From NCBI RefSeq assembly GCF_004210375.1, contig NC_134830.1:12400001-12464000 (forward strand): a stretch of DNA of 64,000 nt, written 5' to 3'. Source of the DNA: Tachypleus tridentatus. Lineage: Eukaryota; Arthropoda; Merostomata; Xiphosura; Limulidae. Below, piece by piece: positions 11,086 through 24,910 of this stretch. How positions within the stretch are numbered: the stretch's first letter is position 1; each line of letters begins with the position of its first letter. The position numbers and the translations under genes were made by a program. The notes beneath the pieces were generated by a model. It did no database searches. It had not been told where the DNA came from and saw only the letters and a list, made by a program, of their open reading frames with translations.

Positions 11086-13854
11086 AATAACATAATATAT
11101 CTCTATGAGAAAGATGTGTAACGTTATTTTGTAGTAACTGTGAAAGAACAAGTGTGAGTACTAGAGTCATAGAGAAATAAGTCCTCACCGAAAACATAGA
11201 GAATCCAACATTTATATACTTCTTACATCATATTTATGCTTAACTCATAAATCACCCTTCTTGAAATGAAGATATTTATCTTTTTTCCAAATACATCACA
11301 GTGGAAACTTCGATAAGAAAACGGCTCACAATCGTTGTAGACTTTGAAGATGAGAAAAGTAGAGTTTGTGGAACGTGGAAATTTCTTCCCAACATCACGA
11401 AGTATAAGTAAAATGCTTGTTTCTCAAACAATCATAAACGGTTTCACTGTGTTTAGACTTGTCAATACTTTTAATAAAGTTTTCTTAAAAGCATAGTTTG
11501 CGTTTTACCTACGTACTAATTATATAACTGCATTTATGTCAACAATCACATTTCATGGGCAAATCATTTACGGGGAACTTTAGATACAAACGATCTTAGT
11601 TCTCTGAAATAATTACGAAAGAAGAAGGTTAAATTCTTTACTTTATGATCGAGACGTCATTATGAAAAGATATTTGAGAATTTCTAAGTTATTTATTACT
11701 TTTACTGCTTTATAACTTAGCAGTTTCAGAGAAAATTAAATAAATTACGGAACGTTTCACAAATTTACCAAAAAAATTTTTCTTCTCTTTGACTTTGAAA
11801 TTTGCAAATACCTATTCTAATTAAGTACGGTTTGAAATATTAAAATTTGTTCTAATTTGCCCCTAAATTCGAATTTTTCATTCTTCTAAAGAGATATACG
11901 AGCATTTGATTGTAAATGGAGAACTGACGCCCATAACTTTGAGGCATAATGATCATCGCAGATGTTTACTAGAAATTCTCACTATTACGTAGGCAACAGA
12001 TAATGTTCCAAAAAAAATCCCATTTCAGATAGCTATCGTTCATCTGTCTTTAATGTACGTAAAAAGAGCGTTTTATAAAATTCTTCGTGATCTTGGATTG
12101 TCCAATGAATACCTACAGACAAGTCTCAATAAACAGAACTGTTTCGATCGACCCTTCAAAGTACTAGTAAGATCTTAGCTTTGCTTGCGATACAGAAATA
12201 TGAGCGTATAAAACCCATTCTCACTTCGTTTCCCTGAAGCTGACGTTGCTATTACAATATTAAGGAGTAAGAGCTACGAAAATAATTTTACTCATCTCAC
12301 TCAAAAGAAATTAAATTTAAATAGTACTGGTACACGTGAAACTTTACAATAACAAAACTCTATTTTTACACAAAATTTCCTTGGAATTGGTTCATACCTT
12401 TTCTTTGTAAACCATTGCTTCCACCAGTAATGACGAAAATGTTCATGCTTAATATGCACACAAAATAACTATTAGTAGAAGTAATATATCAATGTTTCAA
12501 TTGTGTCTGTAACCCTGTTCGTGTTTAATGTAGTTTTCTCTTCTTTTCGAACGTTTATTATGCTGTCACTGTTTCTTCTTGATGGCCAGTACGCATCTTC
12601 TAAGTATGACCGACCGCCTGTTTGTAATGATATTTATTTCTGAAGTAGCTGGAGACTAGAAATATTTATTCTTTCCGGTTTTCTCTTACTTTAGTTGTGT
12701 GATTGAACCCGAGTTAAAACAAATCGTTTTGTGTCATAACAGAATCCACGAGAAACGTATGTAACAATGGAGTAGCGCTAAAGAAACTTACAAAACTTAT
12801 GTAAGGGGTGTAATGAAGAATAATGAGCACTTTTCTCCTAGCGTGCGATAAATAATGGATTGAAAGCTCGTGCATGCACTGTAACAGTTTCTCATTATTT
12901 TTAAACAAATACGCTAATATTAGATGCACGTGTAAGCGAAAATTACAAATTAAAGTCAATAAATCCTCTTCTTCATTTGAATATATCATTACTCCTTTTT
13001 GACGTGGATGTATGAGGTTTCATGACGTTTCTTAACTAGGTTTCCTGGGAGAGCTGCTTCCAAATGTAAAAAATATTATGGCATGTTTGTTAGGATTTTA
13101 CCTAGAATGTCGTGTATGTAATTAACGTTTTTAATGTAAAGTTTTAGAGGAGACCTTTCACAATTTTGATTTCACTCTTGCAGTGCTTATCGCCAATTAC
13201 GTTTTACAGGAGAGAAGTGTGTGCTGTAAATTATTCTTGTTTTGAAATATGCGGAGAGTGCAATGTAAAATCTGACGTTTCTTAGAAACTGGATACAAAA
13301 TTTTGTGTTGAAACATTGACGGAATAAACTCGGAAAGTGTAACATGCATAAAACGAAGGGGCGTAGCTCAAGTGGTAGAGTGCTCGCTTTGCATGCGAGA
13401 GGTACTGGGATCGATACCCAGCGCCTCAAACGTGATTTTGCTACTAAATATAAAAAAAAAAACACGCATGAAGAGAGGTGAGGAAATTTTCAATGATGCC
13501 TCCCATCTAAATAATACAGAACGTGACTGACAAAGGATGGCAAAATTATGACTTTACAAAATAAGAATGATTTTACTTTAGGTTAAAATAAATAATACTT
13601 CAGAGAGAATACACCGAGTTGAAGAAATACTTTGAAAGTTATCTCTTGGGATTCAAAATGAAAGGCCGTTTTTCTGCTCTTTCCCTTTCAATGATGTCAT
13701 CGAAATGTATGACATTTTTATAAACATGAACGAAAACATTTAACAATACGAATTTATTTACAATTTATCTTTTACACCTGAAACTATGTTTCCAGTGGTA
13801 CTAACTGCCAGGTATACTCTGTTGATAACACAGTGTAAGTGGTGAAACAGCTTC
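11086..13854 (+). repeat. Repeat unit 5 (2769 bp, left type)
   Basis: This is the first unit with GGGGTGTAATGAA (near 12806) and GTAGCGCTAAAG, states kept by every unit to the right. Its other markers are left type, including the C at GTGTAACGTT. Confidence 0.98.
13357..13429 (+). tRNA. tRNA-Ala (UGC), terminal acceptor pair A1:A72
   Basis: This copy has the same one-G and one-C shortening as units 3 and 4. The terminator is at 13436-13439. Confidence 0.88.
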
Positions 13855-16619
13855 AATAACATAATATATCTCTATGAGAAAGATGTGTAATGTTATTTTG
13901 TAGTAACTGTGAAAGAACAAGTGTGAGTACTAGAGTCATAGAGAAATAAGTCCTCACCGAAAACATAGAGAATCCAACATTTATATACTTCTTACATCAT
14001 ATTTATGCTTAACTCATAAATCACCCTTCTTGAAATGAAGATATTTATCTTTTTCCAAATACATCACAGTGGAAACTTCGATAAGAAAACGGCTCACAAT
14101 CGTTGTAGACTTTGAAGATGAGAAAAGTAGAGTTTGTGGAACGTGGAAATTTCTTCCCAACATCACGAAGTATAAGTAAAATGCTTGTTTCTCAAACAAT
14201 CATAAACGGTTTCACTGTGTTTAGACTTGTCAATACTTTTAATAAAGTTTTCTTAAAAGCATAGTTTGCGTTTTACCTACGTACTAATTATATAACTGCA
14301 TTTATGTCAACAATCACATTTCATGGGCAAATCATTTACGGGGAACTTTAGATACAAACGATCTTAGTTCTCTGAAATAATTACGAAAGAAGAAGGTTAA
14401 ATTCTTTACTTTATGATCGAGACGTCATTATGAAAAGATATTTGAGAATTTCTAAGTTATTTATTACTTTTACTGCTTTATAACTTAGCAGTTTCAGAGA
14501 AAATTAAATAAATTACGGAACGTTTCACAAATTTACCAAAAAATTTTTCTTCTCTTTGACTTTGAAATTTGCAAATACCTATTCTAATTAAGTACGGTTT
14601 GAAATATTAAAATTTGTTCTAATTTGCCCCTAAATTCGAATTTTTCATTCTTCTAAAGAGATATACGAGCATTTGATTGTAAATGGAGAACTGACGCCCA
14701 TAACTTTGAGGCATAATGATCATCGCAGATGTTTACTAGAAATTCTCACTATTACGTAGGCAACAGATAATGTTCCAAAAAAAATCCCATTTCAGATAGC
14801 TATCGTTCATCTGTCTTTAATGTACGTAAAAAGAGCGTTTTATAAAATTCTTCGTGATCTTGGATTGTCCAATGAATACCTACAGACAAGTCTCAATAAA
14901 CAGAACTGTTTCGATCGACCCTTCAAAGTACTAGTAAGATCTTAGCTTTGCTTGCGATACAGAAATATGAGCGTATAAAACCCATTCTCACTTCGTTTCC
15001 CTGAAGCTGACGTTGCTATTACAATATTAAGGAGTAAGAGCTACGAAAATAATTTTACTCATCTCACTCAAAAGAAATTAAATTTAAATAGTACTGGTAC
15101 ACGTGAAACTTTACAATAACAAAACTCTATTTTTACACAAAATTTCCTTGGAATTGGTTCATACCTTTTCTTTGTAAACCATTGCTTCCACCAGTAATGA
15201 CGAAAATGTTCATGCTTAATATGCACACAAAATAACTATTAGTAGAAGTAATATATCAATGTTTCAATTGTGTCTGTAACCCTGTTCGTGTTTAATGTAG
15301 TTTTCTCTTCTTTTCGAACGTTTATTATGCTGTCACTGTTTCTTCTTGATGGCCAGTACGCATCTTCTAAGTATGACCGACCGCCTGTTTGTAATGATAT
15401 TTATTTCTGAAGTAGCTGGAGACTAGAAATATTTATTCTTTCCGGTTTTCTCTTACTTTAGTTGTGTGATTGAACCCGAGTTAAAACAAATCGTTTTGTG
15501 TCATAACAGAATCCACGAGAAACGTATGTAACAATGGAGTAGCGCTAAAGAAACTTACAAAACTTATGTAAGGGGTGTAATGAAGAATAATGAGCACTTT
15601 TCTCCTAGCGTGCGATAAATAATGGATTGAAAGCTCGTGCATGCACTGTAACAGTTTCTCATTATTTTTAAACAAATACGCTAATATTAGATGCACGTGT
15701 AAGCGAAAATTACAAATTAAAGTCAATAAATCCTCTTCTTCATTTGAATATATCATTACTCCTTTTTGACGTGGATGTATGAGGTTTCATGACGTTTCTT
15801 AACTAGGTTTCCTGGGAGAGCTGCTTCCAAATGTAAAAAATATTATGGCATGTTTGTTAGGATTTTACCTAGAATGTCGTGTATGTAATTAACGTTTTTA
15901 ATGTAAAGTTTTAGAGGAGACCTTTCACAATTTGGATTTCACTCTTGCAGTGCTTATCGCCAATTACGTTTTACAGGAGAGAAGTGTGTGCTGTAAATTA
16001 TTCTTGTTTTGAAATATGCGGAGAGTGCAATGTAAAATCTGACGTTTCTTAGAAACTGGATACAAAATTTTGTGTTGAAACATTGACGGAATAAACTCGG
16101 AAAGTGTAACATGCATAAAACGAAGGGGCGTAGCTCAAGTGGTAGAGTGCTCGCTTTGCATGCGAGAGGTACTGGGATCGATACCCAGCGCCTCAAACGT
16201 GATTTTGCTACTAATATAAAAAAAAAAACACGCATGAAGAGAGGTGAGGAAATTTTCAATGATGCCTCCCATCTAAATAATACAGAACGTGACTGACAAA
16301 GGATGGCAAAATTATGACTTTACAAAATAAGAATGATTTTACTTTAGGTTAAAATAAATAATACTTCAGAGAGAATACACCGAGTTGAAGAAATACTTTG
16401 AAAGTTATCTCTTGGGATTCAAAATGAAAGGCCGTTTTCTGCTCTTTCCCTTTCAATGATGTCATCGAAATGTATGACATTTTTATAAACATGAACGAAA
16501 ACATTTAACAATACGAATTTATTTACAATTTATCTTTTACACCTGAAACTATGTTTCCAGTGGTACTAACTGCCAGGTATACTCTGTTGATAACACAGTG
16601 TAAGTGGTGAAACAGCTTC
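13855..16619 (+). repeat. Repeat unit 6 (2765 bp, left type)
   Basis: From this unit rightward the first marker is always GTGTAATGTT. The 22-bp segment, CGGTTTCAC, ACGTACTAATT and AGGCCG are all still left type. Confidence 0.98.
16124..16196 (+). tRNA. tRNA-Ala (UGC), terminal acceptor pair A1:A72
   Basis: This is the last of four consecutive copies (units 3-6) with four G at the 5' end and CCTC at the 3' end. The terminator is at 16203-16206. Confidence 0.88.
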
Positions 16620-19390
16620 AATAACATAATATATCTCTATGAGAAAGATGTGTAATGTTATTTTGTAGTAACTGTGAAAGAACAAGTGTGAGTACTAGAG
16701 TCATAGAGAAATAAGTCCTCACCGAAAACATAGAGAATCCAACATTTATATACTTCTTACATCATATTTATGCTTAACTCATAAATCACCCTTCTTGAAA
16801 TGAAGATATTTATCTTTTTCCAAATACATCACAGTGGAAACTTCGATAAGAAAACGGCTCACAATCGTTGTAGACTTTGAAGATGAGAAAAGTAGAGTTT
16901 GTGGAACGTGGAAATTTCTTCCCAACATCACGAAGTATAAGTAAAATGCTTGTTTCTCAAACAATCATAAACGGTTTCACTGTGTTTAGACTTGTCAATA
17001 CTTTTAATAAAGTTTTCTTAAAAGCATAGTTTGCGTTTTACCTACGTACTAATTATATAACTGCATTTATGTCAACAATCACATTTCATGGGCAAATCAT
17101 TTACGGGGAACTTTAGATACAAACGATCTTAGTTCTCTGAAATAATTACGAAAGAAGAAGGTTAAATTCTTTACTTTATGATCGAGACGTCATTATGAAA
17201 AGATATTTGAGAATTTCTAAGTTATTTATTACTTTTACTGCTTTATAACTTAGCAGTTTCAGAGAAAATTAAATAAATTACGGAACGTTTCACAAATTTA
17301 CCAAAAAATTTTTCTTCTCTTTGACTTTGAAATTTGCAAATACCTATTCTAATTAAGTACGGTTTGAAATATTAAAATTTGTTCTAATTTGCCCCTAAAT
17401 TCGAATTTTTCATTCTTCTAAAGAGATATACGAGCATTTGATTGTAAATGGAGAACTGACGCCCATAACTTTGAGGCATAATGATCATCGCAGATGTTTA
17501 CTAGAAATTCTCACTATTACGTAGGCAACAGATAATGTTCCAAAAAAAATCCCATTTCAGATAGCTATCGTTCATCTGTCTTTAATGTACGTAAAAAGAG
17601 CGTTTTATAAAATTCTTCGTGATCTTGGATTGTCCAATGAATACCTACAGACAAGTCTCAATAAACAGAACTGTTTCGATCGACCCTTCAAAGTACTAGT
17701 AAGATCTTAGCTTTGCTTGCGATACAGAAATATGAGCGTATAAAACCCATTCTCACTTCGTTTCCCTGAAGCTGACGTTGCTATTACAATATTAAGGAGT
17801 AAGAGCTACGAAAATAATTTTACTCATCTCACTCAAAAGAAATTAAATTTAAATAGTACTGGTACACGTGAAACTTTACAATAACAAAACTCTATTTTTA
17901 CACAAAATTTCCTTGGAATTGGTTCATACCTTTTCTTTGTAAACCATTGCTTCCACCAGTAATGACGAAAATGTTCATGCTTAATATGCACACAAAATAA
18001 CTATTAGTAGAAGTAATATATCAATGTTTCAATTGTGTCTGTAACCCTGTTCGTGTTTAATGTAGTTTTCTCTTCTTTTCGAACGTTTATTATGCTGTCA
18101 CTGTTTCTTCTTGATGGCCAGTACGCATCTTCTAAGTATGACCGACCGCCTGTTTGTAATGATATTTATTTCTGAAGTAGCTGGAGACTAGAAATATTTA
18201 TTCTTTCCGGTTTTCTCTTACTTTAGTTGTGTGATTGAACCCGAGTTAAAACAAATCGTTTTGTGTCATAACAGAATCCACGAGAAACGTATGTAACAAT
18301 GGAGTAGCGCTAAAGAAACTTACAAAACTTATGTAAGGGGTGTAATGAAGAATAATGAGCACTTTTCTCCTAGCGTGCGATAAATAATGGATTGAAAGCT
18401 CGTGCATGCACTGTAACAGTTTCTCATTATTTTTAAACAAATACGCTAATATTAGATGCACGTGTAAGCGAAAATTACAAATTAAAAGTCAATAAATCCT
18501 CTTCTTCATTTGAATATATCATTACTCCTTTTTGACGTGGATGTATGAGGTTTCATGACGTTTCTTAACTAGGTTTCCTGGGAGAGCTGCTTCCAAATGT
18601 AAAAAATATTATGGCATGTTTGTTAGGATTTTACCTAGAATGTCGTGTATGTAATTAACGTTTTTAATGTAAAGTTTTAGAGGAGACCTTTCACAATTTG
18701 GATTTCACTCTTGCAGTGCTTATCGCCAATTACGTTTTACAGGAGAGAAGTGTGTGCTGTAAATTATTCTTGTTTTGAAATATGCGGAGAGTGCAATGTA
18801 AAAATCTGACGTTTCTTAGAAACTGGATACAAAATTTTGTGTTGAAACATTGACGGAATAAACTCGGAAAGTGTAAGATGCATAAAAACGAAGGGGGGCG
18901 TAGCTCAAGTGGTAGAGTGCTCGCTTTGCATGCGAGAGGTACTGGGATCGATACCCAGCGCCTCCAAACGTGATTTTGCTACTAATATAAAAAAAAAAAA
19001 ACGCATGAAGAGAGGTGAGGAAATTTTCAATGATGCCTCCCATCTAAATAATACAGAACGTGACTGACAAAGGATGGCAAAATTATGACTTTACAAAATA
19101 AGAATGATTTTACTTTAGGTTAAAATAAATAATACTTCAGAGAGAATACACCGAGTTGAAGAAATACTTTGAAAGTTATCTCTTGGGATTCAAAATGAAA
19201 GGCGGTTTTCTGCTCTTTCCCTTTCAATGATGTCATCGAAATGTATGACATTTTTATAAACATGAACGAAAACATTTAACAATACGAATTTATTTACAAT
19301 TTATCTTTTACACCTGAAACTATGTTTCCAGTGGTACTAACTGCCAGGTATACTCTGTTGATAACACAGTGTAAGTGGTGAAACAGCTTC
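16620..19390 (+). repeat. Repeat unit 7 (2771 bp, left type, tail changing)
   Basis: Two right-type states appear around the tRNA: GTAAGATGCAT upstream (units 1-6 have GTAACATGCAT) and AGGCGGTTTT downstream. CAAACGTGATTTT and GGGATTCAAAATG remain left type. Confidence 0.98.
18894..18966 (+). tRNA. tRNA-Ala (UGC)
   Basis: The cloverleaf is complete and the stem fully paired. One extra G precedes G1, giving a run of six G, so the 5' leader ends in G instead of A. The terminator is at 18974-18977. Confidence 0.95.
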
Positions 19391-22155
19391 AATAACATAA
19401 TATATCTCTATGAGAAAGATGTGTAATGTTATTTTGTAGTAACTGTGAAAGAACAAGTGTGAGTACTAGAGTCATAGAGAAATAAGTCCTCACCGAAAAC
19501 ATAGAGAATCCAACATTTATATACTTCTTACATCATATTTATGCTTAACTCATAAATCACCCTTCTTGAAATGAAGATATTTATCTTTTTCCAAATACAT
19601 CACAGTGGAAACTTCGATAAGAAAACGGCTCACAATCGTTGTAGACTTTGAAGATGAGAAAAGTAGAGTTTGTGGAACGTGGAAATTTCTTCCCAACATC
19701 ACGAAGTATAAGTAAAATGCTTGTTTCTCAAACAATCATAAACGGTTTCACTGTGTTTAGACTTGTCAATACTTTTAATAAAGTTTTCTTAAAAGCATAG
19801 TTTGCGTTTTACCTACGTACTAATTATATAACTGCATTTATGTCAACAATCACATTTCATGGGCAAATCATTTACGGGGAACTTTAGATACAAACGATCT
19901 TAGTTCTCTGAAATAATTACGAAAGAAGAAGGTTAAATTCTTTACTTTATGATCGAGACGTCATTATGAAAAGATATTTGAGAATTTCTAAGTTATTTAT
20001 TACTTTTACTGCTTTATAACTTAGCAGTTTCAGAGAAAATTAAATAAATTACGGAACGTTTCACAAATTTACCAAAAAAATTTTTCTTCTCTTTGACTTT
20101 GAAATTTGCAAATACCTATTCTAATTAAGTACGGTTTGAAATATTAAAATTTGTTCTAATTTGCCCCTAAATTCGAATTTTTCATTCTTCTAAAGAGATA
20201 TACGAGCATTTGATTGTAAATGGAGAACTGACGCCCATAACTTTGAGGCATAATGATCATCGCAGATGTTTACTAGAAATTCTCACTATTACGTAGGCAA
20301 CAGATAATGTTCCAAAAAAAAATCCCATTTCAGATAGCTATCGTTCATCTGTCTTTAATGTACGTAAAAAGAGCGTTTTATAAAATTCTTCGTGATCTTG
20401 GATTGTCCAATGAATACCTACAGACAAGTCTCAATAAACAGAACTGTTTCGATCGACCCTTCAAAGTACTAGTAAGATCTTAGCTTTGCTTGCGATACAG
20501 AAATATGAGCGTATAAAACCCATTCTCACTTCGTTTCCCTGAAGCTGACGTTGCTATTACAATATTAAGGAGTAAGAGCTACGAAAATAATTTTACTCAT
20601 CTCACTCAAAAGAAATTAAATTTAAATAGTACTGGTACACGTGAAACTTTACAATAACAAAACTCTATTTTTACACAAAATTTCCTTGGAATTGGTTCAT
20701 ACCTTTTCTTTGTAAACCATTGCTTCCACCAGTAATGACGAAAATGTTCATGCTTAATATGCACACAAAATAACTATTAGTAGAAGTAATATATCAATGT
20801 TTCAATTGTGTCTGTAACCCTGTTCGTGTTTAATGTAGTTTTCTCTTCTTTTCGAACGTTTATTATGCTGTCACTGTTTCTTCTTGATGGCCAGTACGCA
20901 TCTTCTAAGTATGACCGACCGCCTGTTTGTAATGATATTTATTTCTGAAGTAGCTGGAGACTAGAAATATTTATTCTTTCCGGTTTTCTCTTACTTTAGT
21001 TGTGTGATTGAACCCGAGTTAAAACAAATCGTTTTGTGTCATAACAGAATCCACGAGAAACGTATGTAACAATGGAGTAGCGCTAAAGAAACTTACAAAA
21101 CTTATGTAAGGGGTGTAATGAAGAATAATGAGCACTTTTCTCCTAGCGTGCGATAAATAATGGATTGAAAGCTCGTGCATGCACTGTAACAGTTTCTCAT
21201 TATTTTTAAACAAATACGCTAATATTAGATGCACGTGTAAGCGAAAATTACAAATTAAAGTCAATAAATCCTCTTCTTCATTTGAATATATCATTACTCC
21301 TTTTTGACGTGGATGTATGAGGTTTCATGACGTTTCTTAACTAGGTTTCCTGGGAGAGCTGCTTCCAAATGTAAAAAATATTATGGCATGTTTGTTAGGA
21401 TTTTACCTAGAATGTCGTGTATGTAATTAACGTTTTTAATGTAAAGTTTTAGAGGAGACCTTTCACAATTTTGATTTCACTCTTGCAGTGCTTATCGCCA
21501 ATTACGTTTTACAGGAGAGAAGTGTGTGCTGTAAATTATTCTTGTTTTGAAATATGCGGAGAGTGCAATGTAAAATCTGACGTTTCTTAGAAACTGGATA
21601 CAAAATTTTGTGTTGAAACATTGACGGAATAAACTCGGAAAGTGTAAGATGCATAAAACAGAAGGGGCGTAGCTCAAGTGGTAGAGTGCTCGCTTTGCAT
21701 GCGAGAGGTACTGGGATCGATACCCAGCGCCTCAAATGTGATTTTGCTACAAATATAAAAAAAAAAAACACGCAATTGAGGTGAGGAAATTTTCAATGAT
21801 GCCTCCCATCTAAATAATACAGAACGTGACTGACAAAGGATGGCAAAATTATGACTTTACAAAATAAGAATGATTTTACTTTAGGTTAAAATAAATAATA
21901 CTTCAGAGAGAATACACCGAGTTGAAGAAATACTTTGAAAGTTATCTCTTGGGATTTAAAATGAAAGGCGGTTTTCTGCTCTTTCCCTTTCAATGATGTC
22001 ATCGAAATGTATGACATTTTATAAACATGAACGAAAACATTTAACAATACGAATTTATTTACAATTTATCTTTTACACCTGAAACTATGTTTCCAGTGGT
22101 ACTAACTGCCAGGTATACTCTGTTGATAACACAGTGTAAGTGGTGAAACAGCTTC
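19391..22155 (+). repeat. Repeat unit 8 (2765 bp, transition)
   Basis: The 5' two thirds are left type, with the 22-bp segment and CAGACAAGTC. The tRNA flank and tail are right type for the first time: CAAATGTGATTTT, CACGCAATTGAGG and GGGATTTAAAATG. The switch point therefore lies inside this unit, upstream of the tRNA. Confidence 0.98.
21663..21735 (+). tRNA. tRNA-Ala (UGC), terminal acceptor pair A1:A72
   Basis: Four G at the 5' end and CCTC at the 3' end. The leader reads AAAACAGAAG where most units have AAAACGAAG or AAAAACGAAG, a form shared only with unit 10. The terminator is at 21742-21745. Confidence 0.87.
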
Positions 22156-24910
22156 AATAACATAATATATCTCTATGAGAAAGATGTGTAATGTTATTTT
22201 GTAGTAACTGTGAAAGAACAAGTGTGAGTACTAGAGTCATAGAGAAATAAGTCCTCACCGAAAACATAGAGAATCCAACATTTATATACTTCTTACATCA
22301 TATTTATGCTTAACTCATAAATCACCCTTCTTGAAATGAAGATATTTATCTTTTCCAAATACATCACAGTGGAAACTTCGATAAGAAAACGGCTCACAAT
22401 CGTTGTAGACTTTTGAGAAAAGTAGAGTTTGTGGAACGTGGAAATTTCTTCCCAACATCACGAAGTATAAGTAAAATGCTTGTTTCTCAAACAATCATAA
22501 ACGGTTTCACTGTGTTTAGACTTGTCAATACTTTTAATAAAGTTTTCTTAAAAGCATAGTTTGCGTTTTACCTACGTACTAATTATATAACTGCATTTAT
22601 GTCAACAATCACATTTCATGGGCAAATCATTTACGGGGAACTTTAGATACAAACGATCTTAGTTCTCTGAAATAATTACGAAAGAAGAAGGTTAAATTCT
22701 TTACTTTATGATCGAGACGTCATTATGAAAAGATATTTGAGAATTTCTAAGTTATTTATTACTTTTACTGCTTTATAACTTAGCAGTTTCAGAGAAAATT
22801 AAATAAATTACGGAACGTTTCACAAATTTACCAAAAAATTTTTCTTCTCTTTGACTTTGAAATTTGCAAATACCTATTCTAATTAAGTACGGTTTGAAAT
22901 ATTAAAATTTGTTCTAATTTGCCCCTAAATTCGAATTTTTCATTCTTCTAAAGAGATATACGAGCATTTGATTGTAAATGGAGAACTGACGCCCATAACT
23001 TTGAGGCATAATGATCATCGCAGATGTTTACTAGAAATTCTCACTATTACGTAGGCAACAGATAATGTTCCAAAAAAAATCCCATTTCAGATAGCTATCG
23101 TTCATCTGTCTTTAATGTACGTAAAAGAGCGTTTTATAAAATTCTTCGTGATCTTGGATTGTCCAATGAATACCTACAGACGTGTCTCAATAAACAGAAC
23201 TGTTTCGATCGACCCTTCAAAGTACTAGTAAGATCTTAGCTTTGCTTGCGATACAGAAATATGAGCGTATAAAACCCATTCTCACTTCGTTTCCCTGAAG
23301 CTGACGTTGCTATTACAATATTAAGGAGTAAGAGCTACGAAAATAATTTTACTCATCTCACTCAAAAGAAATTAAATTTAAATAGTACTGGTACACGTGA
23401 AACTTTACAATAACAAAACTCTATTTTTACACAAAATTTCCTTGGAATTGGTTCATACCTTTTCTTTGTAAACCATTGCTTCCACCAGTAATGACGAAAA
23501 TGTTCATGCTTAATATGCACACAAAATAACTATTAGTAGAAGTAATATATCAATGTTTCAATTGTGTCTGTAACCCTGTTCGTGTTTAATGTAGTTTTCT
23601 CTTCTTTTCGAACGTTTATTATGCTGTCACTGTTTCTTCTTGATGGCCAGTACGCATCTTCTAAGTATGACCGACCGCCTGTTTGTAATGATATTTATTT
23701 CTGAAGTAGCTGGAGACTAGAAATATTTATTCTTTCCGGTTTTCTCTTACTTTAGTTGTGTGATTGAACCCGAGTTAAAACAAATCGTTTTGTGTCATAA
23801 CAGAATCCACGAGAAACGTATGTAACAATGGAGTAGCGCTAAAGAAACTTACAAAACTTATGTAAGGGGTGTAATGAAGAATAATGAGCACTTTTCTCCT
23901 AGCGTGCGATAAATAATGGATTGAAAGCTCGTGCATGCACTGTAACAGTTTCTCATTATTTTTAAACAAATACGCTAATATTAGATGCACGTGTAAGCGA
24001 AAATTACAAATTAAAGTCAATAAATCCTCTTCTTCATTTGAATATATCATTACTCCTTTTTGACGTGGATGTATGAGGTTTCATGACGTTTCTTAACTAG
24101 GTTTCCTGGGAGAGCTGCTTCCAAATGTAAAAAATATTATGGCATGTTTGTTAGGATTTTACCTAGAATGTCGTGTATGTAATTAACGTTTTTAATGTAA
24201 AGTTTTAGAGGAGACCTTTCACAATTTGGATTTCACTCTTGCAGTGCTTATCGCCAATTACGTTTTACAGGAGAGAAGTGTGTGCTGTAAATTATTCTTG
24301 TTTTGAAATATGCGGAGAGTGCAATGTAAAATCTGACGTTTCTTAGAAACTGGATACAAAATTTTGTGTTGAAACATTGACGGAATAAACTCGGAAAGTG
24401 TAAGATGCATAAAACGAAGGGGCGTAGCTCAAGTGGTAGAGTGCTCGCTTTGCATGCGAGAGGTACTGGGATCGATACCCAGCGCCTCCAAATGTGATTT
24501 TGCTACAAATATAAAAAAAAAAACACGCAATGGAGGTGAGGAAATTTTCAATGATGCCTCCCATCTAAATAATACAGAACGTGACTGACAAAGGATGGCA
24601 AAATTATGACTTTACAAAATAAGAATGATTTTACTTTAGGTTAAAATAAATAATACTTCAGAGAGAATACACCGAGTTGAAGAAATACTTTGAAAGTTAT
24701 CTCTTGGGATTTAAAATGAAAGGCGGTTTTCTGCTCTTTCCCTTTCAATGATGTCATCGAAATGTATGACATTTTATAAACATGAACGAAAACATTTAAC
24801 AATACGAATTTATTTACAATTTATCTTTTACACCTGAAACTATGTTTCCAGTGGTACTAACTGCCAGGTATACTCTGTTGATAACACAGTGTAAGTGGTG
24901 AAACAGCTTC
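22156..24910 (+). repeat. Repeat unit 9 (2755 bp, transition)
   Basis: This unit has a form of the 22-bp segment seen nowhere else, five bases shorter than the long form (near 22405-22427). It also has the only CACGCAATGGAGG tail. ACGTACTAATT is left type, while CAGACGTGTC is right type for the first time. Confidence 0.98.
24418..24490 (+). tRNA. tRNA-Ala (UGC), terminal acceptor pair A1:C72
   Basis: The 5' run has four G but the 3' CC is complete, so the end pair is A1 against C72. The other six pairs, including G3-U70, are intact. The terminator is at 24498-24501. Confidence 0.88.
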